Of a stretch of DNA of 64,000 nt, positions 26,079 through 35,310 are shown piece after piece. The first letter of the stretch is position 1. Each line of letters begins with the position of its first letter. This DNA comes from DATARH01 sp963773625 (GTDB lineage: Bacteria > Pseudomonadota > Alphaproteobacteria > ATCC43930 > CGMCC-115725), in NCBI GenBank assembly GCA_963773625.1, contig CAVZCJ010000009.1, positions 62,001 to 126,000 of the forward strand. Reading direction: 5' to 3'. The notes below the pieces were generated by a model. It saw only the letters and a program-made list of their open reading frames with translations. It made no database searches and had not been told where the DNA came from. A program made the translations under genes and the position numbers.

Positions 26079-27332
26079 ATGCCGGACGCCGGTGGGACGC
26101 CGAAGGAATTGTTGCGCGAGGTCGAAGGCCGCGGCGCCTGGGTCGCAGCCAGCGTCGCTCTGGTTCTGCTGTCGATCTCCTATGGCTCGCCGCTGCTGAT
26201 CATCGTCGGACTGAAGCCGATCGCGGCCTCTCTCGATGCGCCGCGTCAGGTCGTCTCGCTCGCCGCCGCGATGAGCTGGGTCGGCACCGGGCTGGGCGGC
26301 ATCCTGATGGGGTGGCTGGCCGACCGCATCGGTGTGCGGCGGACGGTGATGTTCGGCGCGGCGATGATCGCCGCGGGTCTTGCCGTATCGTCGATCGGCA
26401 CGATCTGGGCGCTTTATATCGGCCATGGGCTGCTGCTCGGACTATTGGGCAATGGCGCGATGTTCCCGCCGCTCCTTATCTATGTTAGCCGCTGGTTCGA
26501 ACGGCGGCGGGGCACTGCGCTCGCCTTGATCGCCTCCGGCCAATACGTCGCCGGCATGGTGTGGCCGAGCGTGTTCGAGCACGCGATTGCGAGTTACGGC
26601 TGGCAAGCGGTGATGGTCGCTTACGGCATCTTCGTGGTCGCGGCCATCCCGCCGATCGCGGCGCTGTTCCTCCACCCGGCGCCGGCGCCGCATCCCCATG
26701 AAGAAGCCGAAGCGCGCGCCCGCCGTAGCGGCACGGTCCTAGGCCTGCCGCCCAATTTGGTGCTGGGACTGCTCTGCGTCGCGGGATTTTGCTGCTGCGT
26801 GCCGATGGCGCTGCCGCAGAGCCACCTCGTCGCGTTCTGCAGCGATATCGGCATTCCGGCGGCGCAGGGCGCGGCGATGCTGTCGGTGCTGCAGGCCTGC
26901 GCTTTCTGCAGCCGGCAATTCTGGGGCTGGCTCGCCGACAGGGTGGGCGGGCTGGTGACGTTGATCCTCGGCTCGGCCTGTCAGGCGCTGGCGATCAGCG
27001 CCTTTCTCCTGACCCAGAACGAGGCCGGCCTGTTCGCGGTTTCGGCCGTCTATGGGCTCGGCTTCAGCGGCATCGTCCCGGCCTATGTGCTGATCGTGCG
27101 GGAACTCTACCCATCGGCCGAGGCATCGTGGCGGGTGCCGATGGTGCTGTTCGTCAGCATGGGCGGGATGGCATTCGGCAGCTGGTTCGCCGGCGCGCTC
27201 TACGATCATTTCGGCTACTACGCGCCGGCCTTCAGCGTCGGTGTCGCATTCAACCTCGCCAACCTCACCGTCATCGGCTTTCTGCTGGCGCGCCAGGGGT
27301 TGCGCGGCGGGATGCGGCCGGCGCTCGCCTAG
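26079..27332 (+). CDS. MFS transporter, oxalate/formate-antiporter-like
   Basis: 417 residues with about 12 hydrophobic segments. The MFS loop motif GWLADRIGVRRTVMFGAA lies between segments 2 and 3, and a copy (GWLADRVGGLVTLILGSA) between 8 and 9. Subgroup sequence resembles monocarboxylate/oxalate-formate carriers. ATG 26079 has a GGGAGGGG ribosome site. It is divergent from the PanE-like gene, and so may carry a related organic acid. Confidence 0.88.
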   Translation: MPDAGGTPKELLREVEGRGAWVAASVALVLLSISYGSPLLIIVGLKPIAASLDAPRQVVSLAAAMSWVGTGLGGILMGWLADRIGVRRTVMFGAAMIAAGLAVSSIGTIWALYIGHGLLLGLLGNGAMFPPLLIYVSRWFERRRGTALALIASGQYVAGMVWPSVFEHAIASYGWQAVMVAYGIFVVAAIPPIAALFLHPAPAPHPHEEAEARARRSGTVLGLPPNLVLGLLCVAGFCCCVPMALPQSHLVAFCSDIGIPAAQGAAMLSVLQACAFCSRQFWGWLADRVGGLVTLILGSACQALAISAFLLTQNEAGLFAVSAVYGLGFSGIVPAYVLIVRELYPSAEASWRVPMVLFVSMGGMAFGSWFAGALYDHFGYYAPAFSVGVAFNLANLTVIGFLLARQGLRGGMRPALA

Positions 27333-27403
27333 GCGCAAGCCCCTCCCTGGCCGCCGCCCCCGGCGGGCGACCGCGTGAGCGGCGCGGCGTGCCCCCACCC
27401 CAA

Positions 27404-27427
27404 CCCTCCCCCGCTTGCGGGGGAGGG
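27404..27427. terminator. Perfect GC-rich hairpin between convergent genes
   Basis: CCCTCCCCCGC-TT-GCGGGGGAGGG, 11-bp perfect stem without a T-run, between the MFS gene and the convergent alpha-hydroxy-acid oxidase. It may act as a bidirectional terminator or be a dispersed palindromic repeat of a type frequent in alphaproteobacteria. Confidence 0.5.
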
Positions 27428-27433
27428 AGCGCG

Positions 27434-28627
27434 TTACGCGTTCCTCTGCCAATCCTCCTGCCAGAGGAAATCGGGGCCGAGCTGATCGAGGCTCGGGCAG
27501 CCAATCTGGCCCATGACCAGGTCGATCTCGCCGCGGAAGATGTCGATCGCCTTCTTGACCCCGTCGAGGCCCCCGGCGACCGCGCCGTAGAGCGTCGGCC
27601 GGCCGAAGAAGCAGAAATCGGCGCCGAGGCAGAGCGCGATCAGGATGTCGGCGCCACGGCGGACGCCGCTGTCGAGCATCACGGTCATCTTGTCGCCGAC
27701 CGCGCGTTTGATCGCCGGCAGCACGTCGAGCGAGGCCGGCGCCTGGTCGAGCTGACGCGCCCCGTGGTTCGAGACGATGATCCCGTTGCAGCCGGCCTCG
27801 GCGCAGCGGATCGCGTCGGCCGGGCTCATGATGCCTTTGACGACGAGGTTGCCGGGGAAGAGCTTGCGGTAGTGCTCAAGTTCCTTCCAGGTCTGCGCGT
27901 GGGCAGGTACCTGGGCGCGGTTGAACTTGACCGTGTCCTCGGCGGTGGCGTCAGCCGGCAGATATTTCAGCCAGTTGCCGAGCGGCGGCGTGCCGCCATG
28001 CTTGATGTATTCGACGATCCAGCCTGGGTGGGTCATCGCCTCGGCGAGCAGCGACGGCTTGAGGCTCAGCGCCGCGCGCAGCCAGTTGCCGCGGATATTG
28101 GCGTAGCCGTTGCGGGTGTTGCGCTCGCGCTTCGAATGGACCGGCACATCGACCGTGAGCACCAGCGTCGAGAGCCCGGCATCGGCGGTCCGCTTGATCA
28201 GATCGTCGGACACCTTGCCGTCGCGCGCGGCGTAGAGCTGGTACCACGAGTTTTTCGGCGCGACCCGGGCGGCGTCCTCGATCGTCTCGTTGCTGGCGCC
28301 CGACTGGATGTAGACGATGTTGGCCTCGCGCGCCGACTCGGCGAGCATCATGTCCGCGCCGCGGCGGAACAGCCCGGCGCTGCCGGTCGGCGAGATACCG
28401 AACGGAGAGTTGAACTTTTGCCCGAAAAGCGTCGTCGACTGGTCGCGCTTCGACACGTCGACGAGATAGCGTGGCAGCAATTTGTGCTTGTGAAAGGCGG
28501 CGCGGTTGGTTTCGAGCCCGCGCTCGTCCTCGAGCCCGCCCTCGATGAAGTCGAAGGCGACTTTCGGCAGCCGCCTTTTGGCCATCTGGTGCAGGTCTTC
28601 GATATTGATCGCGTCGTTCAGTCTCAT
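27434..28627 (-). CDS. FMN-dependent alpha-hydroxy-acid oxidase/dehydrogenase, copy 1
   Basis: 397 residues from ATG 28627 (MRLNDAINIEDLH). Family features: PKVAFDFIEGGLEDERG at the N terminus, FGQKFNSPFGISPTGSAGL, WYQLYAARD, the active-site HGARQLDQAPASLDVL following NGIIVSNHG, and DSGVRRGADILIALCLGADFCFFGRPTLYG. These enzymes oxidise L-lactate, mandelate, glycolate or similar acids with FMN. A paralogue of the same length lies at 33994-35187. Here the motif is SNHGARQLD; the more usual form is SNHGGRQLD, as in copy 2. Confidence 0.92.
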   Translation of the reverse strand: MRLNDAINIEDLHQMAKRRLPKVAFDFIEGGLEDERGLETNRAAFHKHKLLPRYLVDVSKRDQSTTLFGQKFNSPFGISPTGSAGLFRRGADMMLAESAREANIVYIQSGASNETIEDAARVAPKNSWYQLYAARDGKVSDDLIKRTADAGLSTLVLTVDVPVHSKRERNTRNGYANIRGNWLRAALSLKPSLLAEAMTHPGWIVEYIKHGGTPPLGNWLKYLPADATAEDTVKFNRAQVPAHAQTWKELEHYRKLFPGNLVVKGIMSPADAIRCAEAGCNGIIVSNHGARQLDQAPASLDVLPAIKRAVGDKMTVMLDSGVRRGADILIALCLGADFCFFGRPTLYGAVAGGLDGVKKAIDIFRGEIDLVMGQIGCPSLDQLGPDFLWQEDWQRNA

Positions 28628-28717
28628 CTCGGCGTCGCTCCCAGCCGCGCGGAATCCCAAGCGGAGCGCAAGATGGCGCATTTTCCGGTGACACGACAAC
28701 GCGGAAGTGCGGCGCGC

Positions 28718-31324
28718 CTAGCAGCTTCGCGCCAAACGCAGCCCCTCGTCGCCGGCTCGGGCCAGCGACGGCCGAACGATCCTCTTAGCCAATTCGAGCA
28801 ACGCCAGGGTGACAAGACCGCTGCACAGCGCGATCGCGACATCGTCGAAGTGCAACGGGCCAAAATGGAGCAGCTCGCGGGCCGGCCTGTAGGCGATGGC
28901 GCCGGCGAGCAGTGTCGCCGTCGCGGCGAAGACCCACCACAGCGCCGCATTCGACCGACCAAACGCGACGAAAACCGATGCCGCGCGGCTTCGGTTGACC
29001 AAGACGAGGCCGAGGTTCGTCGCCACCAGCGACGCGAAGGCTAGCGCGCGCGCGTCTTCCTCGGGCAACCCCTGGTGCAGTGCCACCAGAAACAACCCGG
29101 CGACCAGGGCCAGCACCAGCGCGCCCTGAAATAAACTCCACACCGCTAGTCCTGCGGAGAACAGTGGCTCCTCCGGATGACGCGGCGGGCGGCGCATGAG
29201 GTCGCCCTCCCCGCCTTCCGCTTCGAACACGACCGAACAAACCGGGTCGATGACCAGTTCAAGAAACGCGATGTGCAGCGGCCAGAAGATCAAGGGCAGG
29301 CCGAACAATAGTGGGATCAGCGCCAGCCCGGCGATCGGCACGTGAACCGCCATGATGTAGGCCATAGCCTTGCGCAAATTGTCGTAAATGCGACGCCCCA
29401 GCCGGATAGCCCGGACGATCGAGGTGAAGTCGTCGTCGAGAAGGACGAGCGAGGACGCCTCGCGCGCCACATCGGTGCCACGGCCGCCCATCGCGATGCC
29501 AATATGCGCCGCCTTCAGCGACGGGGCGTCGTTGACCCCATCGCCCGTCATCGCGACGATCTCGCCATTCGCCTTCAGGGCGTTGACGATACGCAGCTTC
29601 TGCTCGGGCATTGTCCGGGCAAAGACGGTGACCGTGCGCACATGCCCCGCAAGTTCGGCATCGCTCATCAGATCGAGTTGGTCGCCGGTGATCAGATCGG
29701 CGACATCGAGATTTGCCTGCGCGGCGATCGCGCGTGCGGTCAGCGGATAGTCGCCGGTGATCATCACTACCCTGATCCCGGCGGCTCGGCATTCCTCGAC
29801 CGCAGCGGGAACCGAAGGGCGCAAAGGATCGGCAAGCCCAACTAGGCCCAATAACTCGAAGTGAAACCCACGCGGGGTGCTCGGCGGGTCGATTTCCGCT
29901 GCTGCAAACGCGCGCGCGACGGCGAGCACCCGCATCCCGTCCTGCGCCATTGCATCGACGGAGCGGCGCAGTTCGGCATGAGCTTCGACAGAGAGATGGC
30001 AAAGCTCGGCGATGGCTTCCGGAGCACCTTTCGTCGCGACGACCAACTCGCCCGCGCCGGGCTGCCGCCAGACGTTGGTCACCGCCAGCAGGTCTGGGCG
30101 CAGCCCGTATTCGGTGTGGAGTGTGCGCGCCCGCCCGAGAACCGTCGGTAGCTTGTCGGCGGCGAAGGCATGAAACGCCTTCTCCATCGGATCGAACGGA
30201 TCGCGCGCGCTCGCGAGGACGCCGTATTCGATCAAGGCACCGAGCGGCTCGGAGATGTCGTCGCCGGTTCCGTCACGCCACCCCTCGGCGCCGGCCCGGA
30301 GCGCGACGATCGTCATCCGGTTCTGCGTCAAGGTCCCCGTCTTGTCGGTACAAAGAACGGTCGCGGCGCCCAGGGTCTCGATCGCAGCAACCCGGCGGGT
30401 CAGCACGCGGGCGCGCGAGATGCGCCACGCCCCCATGACGAGGAACACCGTAAGGACGAGGGGAAACTCCTCCGGCAGCATTGACATGCCAAGCGCGATA
30501 CCGCTCAACAGCGCCTCAAGCCAGCCGCCGCGCCAAAGCCCATAAAACAACACCGCCAGGGCGCTAAGGCTGAGGCTGACAATCGCGAAGTTGCGGACGA
30601 GCCGCTGCGTTTGCAGCCGCAGCCGAGGCGGCTCGATATCGATCTGGGTGAGAGCGACGCCGATCTTGCCGATCTCGCTGCGCGGCCCGGTGGCCGTGAC
30701 CTCGGCGCGCGCGTGACCGCGTACCACGAGGCTGCCCGAATAGACGTAGGGCAGGTCGTCCCCGCCGGGCCGGCCGGGCGGAGGCGAACCGGGATCGGCG
30801 GTCTTGCGCACCGGCGCCGACTCGCCGGTGAGCAAGGATTCGTCGCACTGCAAATCATGCGACGACAAAACGATCGCATCGGCGGGCACGCGATCGCCCT
30901 CGCTCAAGATGACCAGATCGCCGCGCACGACCTCCGCGCCGGCAATTCGCTGTTCGATACCGTCTCGGATTACCAGGGCGCGCGGGCTGGTCAAGTCGCG
31001 CAGGCTCTCAAGCACCCGTTCGGTCCGCGTTTCCTGCACCACCGCGATCAACACCGAGGTGCTGGCGAATACGGCGAGCACCACCGCTTCGCGGAAATCG
31101 CCGAGCACGAAATAGATCGCCGCTGCGCCCAAAAGCAGGGCGAACATCGGTTCGCGCAAGATATCGACGACGATCCGGACAAAGTCGCGCCGGTCGGGTT
31201 GCGGTAGCGTGTTGAGCCCTTCGGCCTTCAGCCGGATCGCGACTTCTTGGCTGGAAAGTCCCAAGGAGCGCCGGTCTGTTGGGTCCCCGTCCACAACTAC
31301 CCGCGGGTAACCAGCACCGAGCAC
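28718..31324 (-). CDS. Cation-translocating P-type ATPase
   Basis: 868 residues, P2-type. Actuator motif LTGES (166-170), membrane ion-site motif PEEFP (284-288, in place of PEGLP), phosphorylation site DKTGTLTQ (Asp327), ATP-binding KGAPEAI, hinge MTGDGVNDAPSLKAAHIGIAMG, and about ten hydrophobic segments. The PEEFP form is a bacterial subgroup whose ion is not well defined; Ca, Mg or monovalent cations are possible. The annotated GTG 31324 overlaps the UspA gene by 28 bases. GTG 31294, just past the UspA stop, is an equally good start. It is probably co-transcribed with uspA. Confidence 0.92.
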   Translation of the reverse strand: MLGAGYPRVVVDGDPTDRRSLGLSSQEVAIRLKAEGLNTLPQPDRRDFVRIVVDILREPMFALLLGAAAIYFVLGDFREAVVLAVFASTSVLIAVVQETRTERVLESLRDLTSPRALVIRDGIEQRIAGAEVVRGDLVILSEGDRVPADAIVLSSHDLQCDESLLTGESAPVRKTADPGSPPPGRPGGDDLPYVYSGSLVVRGHARAEVTATGPRSEIGKIGVALTQIDIEPPRLRLQTQRLVRNFAIVSLSLSALAVLFYGLWRGGWLEALLSGIALGMSMLPEEFPLVLTVFLVMGAWRISRARVLTRRVAAIETLGAATVLCTDKTGTLTQNRMTIVALRAGAEGWRDGTGDDISEPLGALIEYGVLASARDPFDPMEKAFHAFAADKLPTVLGRARTLHTEYGLRPDLLAVTNVWRQPGAGELVVATKGAPEAIAELCHLSVEAHAELRRSVDAMAQDGMRVLAVARAFAAAEIDPPSTPRGFHFELLGLVGLADPLRPSVPAAVEECRAAGIRVVMITGDYPLTARAIAAQANLDVADLITGDQLDLMSDAELAGHVRTVTVFARTMPEQKLRIVNALKANGEIVAMTGDGVNDAPSLKAAHIGIAMGGRGTDVAREASSLVLLDDDFTSIVRAIRLGRRIYDNLRKAMAYIMAVHVPIAGLALIPLLFGLPLIFWPLHIAFLELVIDPVCSVVFEAEGGEGDLMRRPPRHPEEPLFSAGLAVWSLFQGALVLALVAGLFLVALHQGLPEEDARALAFASLVATNLGLVLVNRSRAASVFVAFGRSNAALWWVFAATATLLAGAIAYRPARELLHFGPLHFDDVAIALCSGLVTLALLELAKRIVRPSLARAGDEGLRLARSC

Positions 31325-31725
31325 TTCGCGTGGCGCACGACTCGCGATGCGTTGGAGCCGAGGAGGTAATCTTTCATCGCTGGCCGGTGCGACCCGACGA
31401 CGATGAGGTCGACGCCAGCCTCCTCCGCGATGCCGAGAATCTCGGCGTAAATACTTGCCCCATGCGCCACGACAAGCCGCGGGCGCAAGTCGGAGGCGTT
31501 GACCTTGCGAACGCAGCGCGCAAGTTCGTTTTCCAAGTTGGCGGAGATCATCTCATACGCAAACGGCCCTGCTTTGGCCTGGACGATAGCCTCGATTTCA
31601 CGAACGACGGTCAGAATGATCAGCTCGGCGCCGAATTTCCGTGCTTGCTCGACGCCGGCGATAAGCGGTTTGAGCCAGGCGCCGTCGTCGTTCAGGTCGA
31701 TCGCGACCAGGATGCGCTTGTACAT
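31297..31725 (-). CDS. Universal stress protein, UspA family
   Basis: 142 residues from ATG 31725 (MYKRILVAIDLNDDG). The ATP-binding C-terminal pattern is kept in VVGSHRPAMKDYLLGSNASR followed by CSVLVTRG, so it belongs to the nucleotide-binding branch. It lies directly upstream of the P-type ATPase gene, a pairing often seen in stress- or dormancy-related loci. Confidence 0.92.
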   Translation of the reverse strand: MYKRILVAIDLNDDGAWLKPLIAGVEQARKFGAELIILTVVREIEAIVQAKAGPFAYEMISANLENELARCVRKVNASDLRPRLVVAHGASIYAEILGIAEEAGVDLIVVGSHRPAMKDYLLGSNASRVVRHAKCSVLVTRG

Positions 31726-31907
31726 GCCGTCACCGCGCTGCGGTTCTAGAGCTCGGTTACTATCGTTGCAGGCTGGCGTCATGCCATTGATTTGCGTCAA
31801 CCCCTAGCGGTTTTGAAACGACGCTCGGCGGGGCGCACGGCATCTCCAAGACGTCGCGGCTGGAGCAGCTGTTCCGGGCCGCCTGAACGGCGGCCCTTCC
31901 CCTAGGT

Positions 31908-33152
31908 TTACTTCGCCGCGTCGCGGACCTTGCTGAAATCGATGGCGTTGCTGCCCGACGCAACCTCACCGAGCCGCGAGCCTTTGGTCTTGGCGAGCGC
32001 GGCGACGGCGGCCTCGTTCTCGGCGATCTTGGCCATGATCGCCTCTTTTGCGCGGTCGAAGACCCCACGGTTGGTGGCCACAAAATCGCGCGACTCGCGC
32101 AGCTTGGCGATGTAGCCGTTGATCTCGGGGATGACGTAGCGGGCAACCATGTCCCAGCTGCGGAAGGTGTTCTCCGGATTGGCCCAGTCGTGGACAAAGC
32201 CGACCACGGTGCCGAAGCCGCCGCTCATCTCAAGCACCTGTTTGAGCCGCGCGACGAGATCGTCGGGGGTGCCGATCGTCGCTGCGGCGCCGGCGCCGAA
32301 GGCGGTCTTCTCGATCGCCTCGTCGGGGTCTTTGAACGGGGTGGCGCCGGGGCGCTGCAAGGTGCCGACGATGTATTCGTTGTGATGCCGCAGCAGGCCC
32401 TGACGCGCCTCGGCGATCGCCTGCTCACGGGTCTCGGCGATGTGCCACGAGAGCAACACCCGCCAGTCCTTGCGGCTGACGGTCTGGCCGTGCTTCTTGG
32501 CGGCGGCCTCGGCGAAGCCCCATTGCGTCGGCAGCGCGTTGAGCCCCTCCTCGGCCAGCGAACCGATCGAGATGACGCCGCAGCCATGCTTGCCGGCGAG
32601 CGTCATGCCCGACGGGCTGATCTGCGACGCGACCGCGAACGGCATGTCCTCCTGCAGCGGCAGGAGCTGCAGCGCGGCGTCCTGCAAGGTGAACCAGTTG
32701 CTCCTGTGGGTGACGCGCTCGCCGCGCATGAGGCGGCGGATGACGCCGATCGCCTCGTCCTGCTGGTCGCGCTGCACCATCGGGTCGATGGCGAGTGTGT
32801 GCGCGTCGGAAGCGAGCGCGCCCGGACCCGAGCCGAAGATCGCCCGCCCGCCGGTCATCCAGTCGAGCTGCACCATGCGCTGCGCCACGTTGAACGGGTG
32901 GTGGTAGGGCAGCGACACCACGCCGGTGGCGAGCTTGATGCGCTTGGAGCGCTCGCCCGCCGCGGCGAGGAACATCTCGGGCGAGCCGATCATCTCCCAG
33001 CCCGAGGAATGATGCTCGCCGCACCAGAACTCGTCGTAGCCGAGCTTGTCGAGATGCTCGACCAGGTCGAGGTCGCGGCGGAACTGCAGCAGCGGGTTCT
33101 CGCCAACCGGATGATGCGGGGCGAGGAAGGCGCCAAAACCGAGACGGGGCAT
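31908..33152 (-). CDS. LLM class flavin-dependent monooxygenase, alkanal-type
   Basis: 414 residues, luciferase fold. MPRLGFGAFLAPHHPVGENP, YDEFWCGEHHSSGWEMIGSPEMFLAAAGERSKRIKLATGVVSLPYHHP and ERMVQLDWMTGGRAIFGSGPG (as QRMVQLDW). It is longer than most LLM proteins, with a helical extension after residue 360. Relatives are monooxygenases for aldehydes, limonene or nitrilotriacetate-like substrates with FMNH2. It stands alone between uspA and a small DUF1330 gene. Confidence 0.9.
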   Translation of the reverse strand: MPRLGFGAFLAPHHPVGENPLLQFRRDLDLVEHLDKLGYDEFWCGEHHSSGWEMIGSPEMFLAAAGERSKRIKLATGVVSLPYHHPFNVAQRMVQLDWMTGGRAIFGSGPGALASDAHTLAIDPMVQRDQQDEAIGVIRRLMRGERVTHRSNWFTLQDAALQLLPLQEDMPFAVASQISPSGMTLAGKHGCGVISIGSLAEEGLNALPTQWGFAEAAAKKHGQTVSRKDWRVLLSWHIAETREQAIAEARQGLLRHHNEYIVGTLQRPGATPFKDPDEAIEKTAFGAGAAATIGTPDDLVARLKQVLEMSGGFGTVVGFVHDWANPENTFRSWDMVARYVIPEINGYIAKLRESRDFVATNRGVFDRAKEAIMAKIAENEAAVAALAKTKGSRLGEVASGSNAIDFSKVRDAAK

Positions 33153-33192
33153 GTTCTTCTCCTTGGTGGAGCGGCGCGAAGCGCCAGATAAT

Positions 33193-33265
33193 TCACCACA
33201 GAGACACAGAGGCAGTGAGACTGCCGTGCGGCGTAACCCTCTGTGCCTCCGTGCCTCTGTGGTTA
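33193..33265. repeat. Imperfect inverted repeat of the CCACAGAGRCACRGAGGCA type
   Basis: Left arm 33193-33214 (ACCACAGAGACACAGAGGCA) and right arm 33235-33265 (TGCCTCCGTGCCTCTGTGGT) can form a stem of about 20 bp with G-T pairs, followed by TATTTTTTGGG. The sequence is a known type of dispersed intergenic palindrome in diverse bacteria. Here it lies between the LLM gene and the DUF1330 gene and could also act as a terminator on the + strand. Confidence 0.6.
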
Positions 33266-33291
33266 TTTTTTGGGCGCCGCGCGGCCGAATT

Positions 33292-33582
33292 TCACACGCC
33301 TTCGACGATGCGCATGTCGCGATCGGCGCCCTTGCCGAGCGCCTTCAGCGCTTCCTGATAGCCGGGGCTGTCATGCGCGGCCTCGGCGGCGGCGACGCTG
33401 TCGAACTCGATCAGCACGGTGCGCTGCAACACACCCAACTCGTACGCCTTCGCCGCGGTGCCGCGCGCCAGGAAACGGCCGCCGGCCGCCTGGATTGCCG
33501 GGCCGGCGATCTTGGCATAAGCCGCCAGCGCGTCCGGGTTCGAGATCGATTTGTACGTCGCTATCCAATAAGCCTTCGCCAT
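33292..33582 (-). CDS. DUF1330 domain protein
   Basis: 96 residues, MAKAYWIATYKSISNPDALA start, then YAKIAGPAIQAAGGRFLARG and VLIEFDSVAAAEAAHDSPGYQEAL. It is a dimeric ferredoxin-like alpha/beta-barrel protein of unknown function, similar in fold to small monooxygenases. The start is fixed at ATG 33582. A second ABM-type small protein is encoded 80 bases upstream in the same direction. Confidence 0.9.
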   Translation of the reverse strand: MAKAYWIATYKSISNPDALAAYAKIAGPAIQAAGGRFLARGTAAKAYELGVLQRTVLIEFDSVAAAEAAHDSPGYQEALKALGKGADRDMRIVEGV

Positions 33583-33661
33583 TGTCGTCTCCGTGATTGG
33601 TTGTGCGCGTGAGCTTAGCGGTTCTCGGCGCGCTCGTCCCGGCCGAGAGGCCGGGTCGACG

Positions 33662-33979
33662 CTACGCCTTGAACCAATAGTCGGGCGCCGCGGGAAATAC
33701 CGTCTGGCAGCGGGTCGCCTGGGCCGGGCCGTCGAGCGTGTCGGCGGCGGCGCGCCAGACCGCGTAATGCGGCGCCGCGCGATGCGCCTCCAGCGCCGCC
33801 TCGTCCTTGTAGACCTCGTAGAAATAGAAGGTGTTGGCTTCCTTGGAGTCCTCCAGGACGTTGAAACGTGCGCAACCCGGCTCATCGCGCTCCGAACCCA
33901 AGGCATCGACCTCAATCGCCTTGAGGAAATCGTTACGCCGCTCCGGTTTGACCTTAACCTTCACCCAGATCGCGATCAT
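33662..33979 (-). CDS. Small quinol monooxygenase (ABM family)
   Basis: 105 residues, MIAIWVKVKVKPERRNDFLKAI, then DEPGCARFNVLEDSKEANTFYFYEVYKDEAALEAHRAAPHY. The DxxGCxxFxVxxD and FxxYExYxDxxAxxxHxxxxHF signatures define YgiN-like ABM monooxygenases, cofactor-free or quinol-dependent. It lies 14 bases after the alpha-hydroxy-acid oxidase gene in the same direction, probably in one mRNA. Confidence 0.92.
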   Translation of the reverse strand: MIAIWVKVKVKPERRNDFLKAIEVDALGSERDEPGCARFNVLEDSKEANTFYFYEVYKDEAALEAHRAAPHYAVWRAAADTLDGPAQATRCQTVFPAAPDYWFKA

Positions 33980-33993
33980 TGTGTTTCCTTTCG

Positions 33994-35187
33994 CTAGCGG
34001 TTGCGGCCGCGTTCGTCCTGCCAGAGAAAATCGGGGCCGAGTTGGTCGAGGCTGGGGCAGCCGATCTGGCCCATCACCAGGTCGATCTCGTTGACGAAGA
34101 TGTCGATCGCCTTCTTGACCCCCGGCAGCCCATAAGCCGCGGCCCCGTAGAGGGTCGGCCGGCCAAAGAAGCAGAAATCTGCGCCGAGGCAGAGCGCGAT
34201 CAGGATGTCGGCGCCGCGCCGCACGCCGCTGTCGAGCAGCAAGGTCAGCTTGTCGCCAACCGCGGCGCGGATTGCCGGCAGCACGTCGAGCGAGCCCGGC
34301 GCCTGGTCCAATTGCCGCCCACCGTGGTTCGAGACGAGGATACCGTCGCAGCCGACATCGATGGCGCGCAATGCATCTTCCGGGCTCATGATGCCCTTGA
34401 TAACAAGACCGCGCGGGAAGAGCTTGCGGTACTGCTCGACGTCCTTCCAGGTCTGGGCATTGAAGGGACGCACGGACGAGGCGAATTTGTAGACGCCCTC
34501 GGCGTCCGAGCCCGAGGGCGCATAAGGCTGCCAGTTGCCCAGCATTGGCGTACCGCCGCCGCGGCGGAAGTATTCGACGATCCAGGCGGGATGGCTCATC
34601 GCTTCGAATAAGATCGATGGTTTGAGACTTAGCGCCTGCAGCAAGCCGCCCCGGACATTGGCGAAGCCATTGCGGATGTTGCGCTCGCGCTTCGAGCCGA
34701 CCGGGGTGTCGACGGTCAGCACCACCGCGCCAAGCCCGGCATCGTTGGCGCGGCGGATCATGTCTTCGTTGATTTTCGGATCACGCGCCGCATAGAGCTG
34801 ATACCAGTGGTTTTTGGGCGCGATCTTCGCCGCCGCCTCGATCGAGTCGTTGCTGGCGCCGGACATGATGTAGGGGATGTTGGCGTCCTTCGCCGCCTCG
34901 GCCAGCATCAGGTCGGCGTGATAACGGAACAGACCCGCCCCGCCGGTCGGTGAAATGCCGAAGGGCGAGTTGAAGGTCTGCCCGAAAATGGTCCGGGTCT
35001 GGTCGCGCTTCGACACGTCGACGAGGTAGCGCGGCAGCAGCTTGTGCTTGTGGAACGCGGACGTATTGGTTTCGAGGCCGCGCTCGTCTTCCAGCCCACC
35101 CTCGATAAAGTCGAAGGCGATCTTCGGCAGGCGCCGCTTCGCCTGCTGGTGTAAGTCCTCAATATTGACGACGTCGTTGAGCCTCAT
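33994..35187 (-). CDS. FMN-dependent alpha-hydroxy-acid oxidase/dehydrogenase, copy 2
   Basis: 397 residues from ATG 35187, the same length as copy 1 at 27434-28627 and near-identical in most motifs (AKRRLPKIAFDFIEGGLEDERG, FGISPTGGAGL, SNHGGRQLDQAPGSLDVLPA, DSGVRRGADILIALCLGADFCFFG). It is therefore a recent paralogue. The catalytic His is followed by the canonical GG. With the downstream small ABM and DUF1330 genes it forms a compact unit, and it is divergent from the aldo/keto reductase. Confidence 0.92.
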   Translation of the reverse strand: MRLNDVVNIEDLHQQAKRRLPKIAFDFIEGGLEDERGLETNTSAFHKHKLLPRYLVDVSKRDQTRTIFGQTFNSPFGISPTGGAGLFRYHADLMLAEAAKDANIPYIMSGASNDSIEAAAKIAPKNHWYQLYAARDPKINEDMIRRANDAGLGAVVLTVDTPVGSKRERNIRNGFANVRGGLLQALSLKPSILFEAMSHPAWIVEYFRRGGGTPMLGNWQPYAPSGSDAEGVYKFASSVRPFNAQTWKDVEQYRKLFPRGLVIKGIMSPEDALRAIDVGCDGILVSNHGGRQLDQAPGSLDVLPAIRAAVGDKLTLLLDSGVRRGADILIALCLGADFCFFGRPTLYGAAAYGLPGVKKAIDIFVNEIDLVMGQIGCPSLDQLGPDFLWQDERGRNR

Positions 35188-35310
35188 GGCGTTCTCCCCG
35201 GGTCTTGCGGCAAGCATGAAACCTTTTTGACCCAATCGACAAGCGCGGTACGGCTGTTGCAGCCATCCCGAGCCGTCTAGGCTAGAAGCGCGACAAAGGG
35301 GAAACCTGAG

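Noticed and set aside
26789..29044. A + strand open frame of about 750 codons
   Set aside because: It lies over the MFS and hydroxy-acid oxidase genes in a shadow frame and is Arg/Asp/Gly-rich without motifs.
28718..31324. Heavy-metal (P1B) ATPase
   Set aside because: No CPC motif in the membrane helix and no N-terminal metal-binding domain; PEEFP and the layout are of the P2 type.
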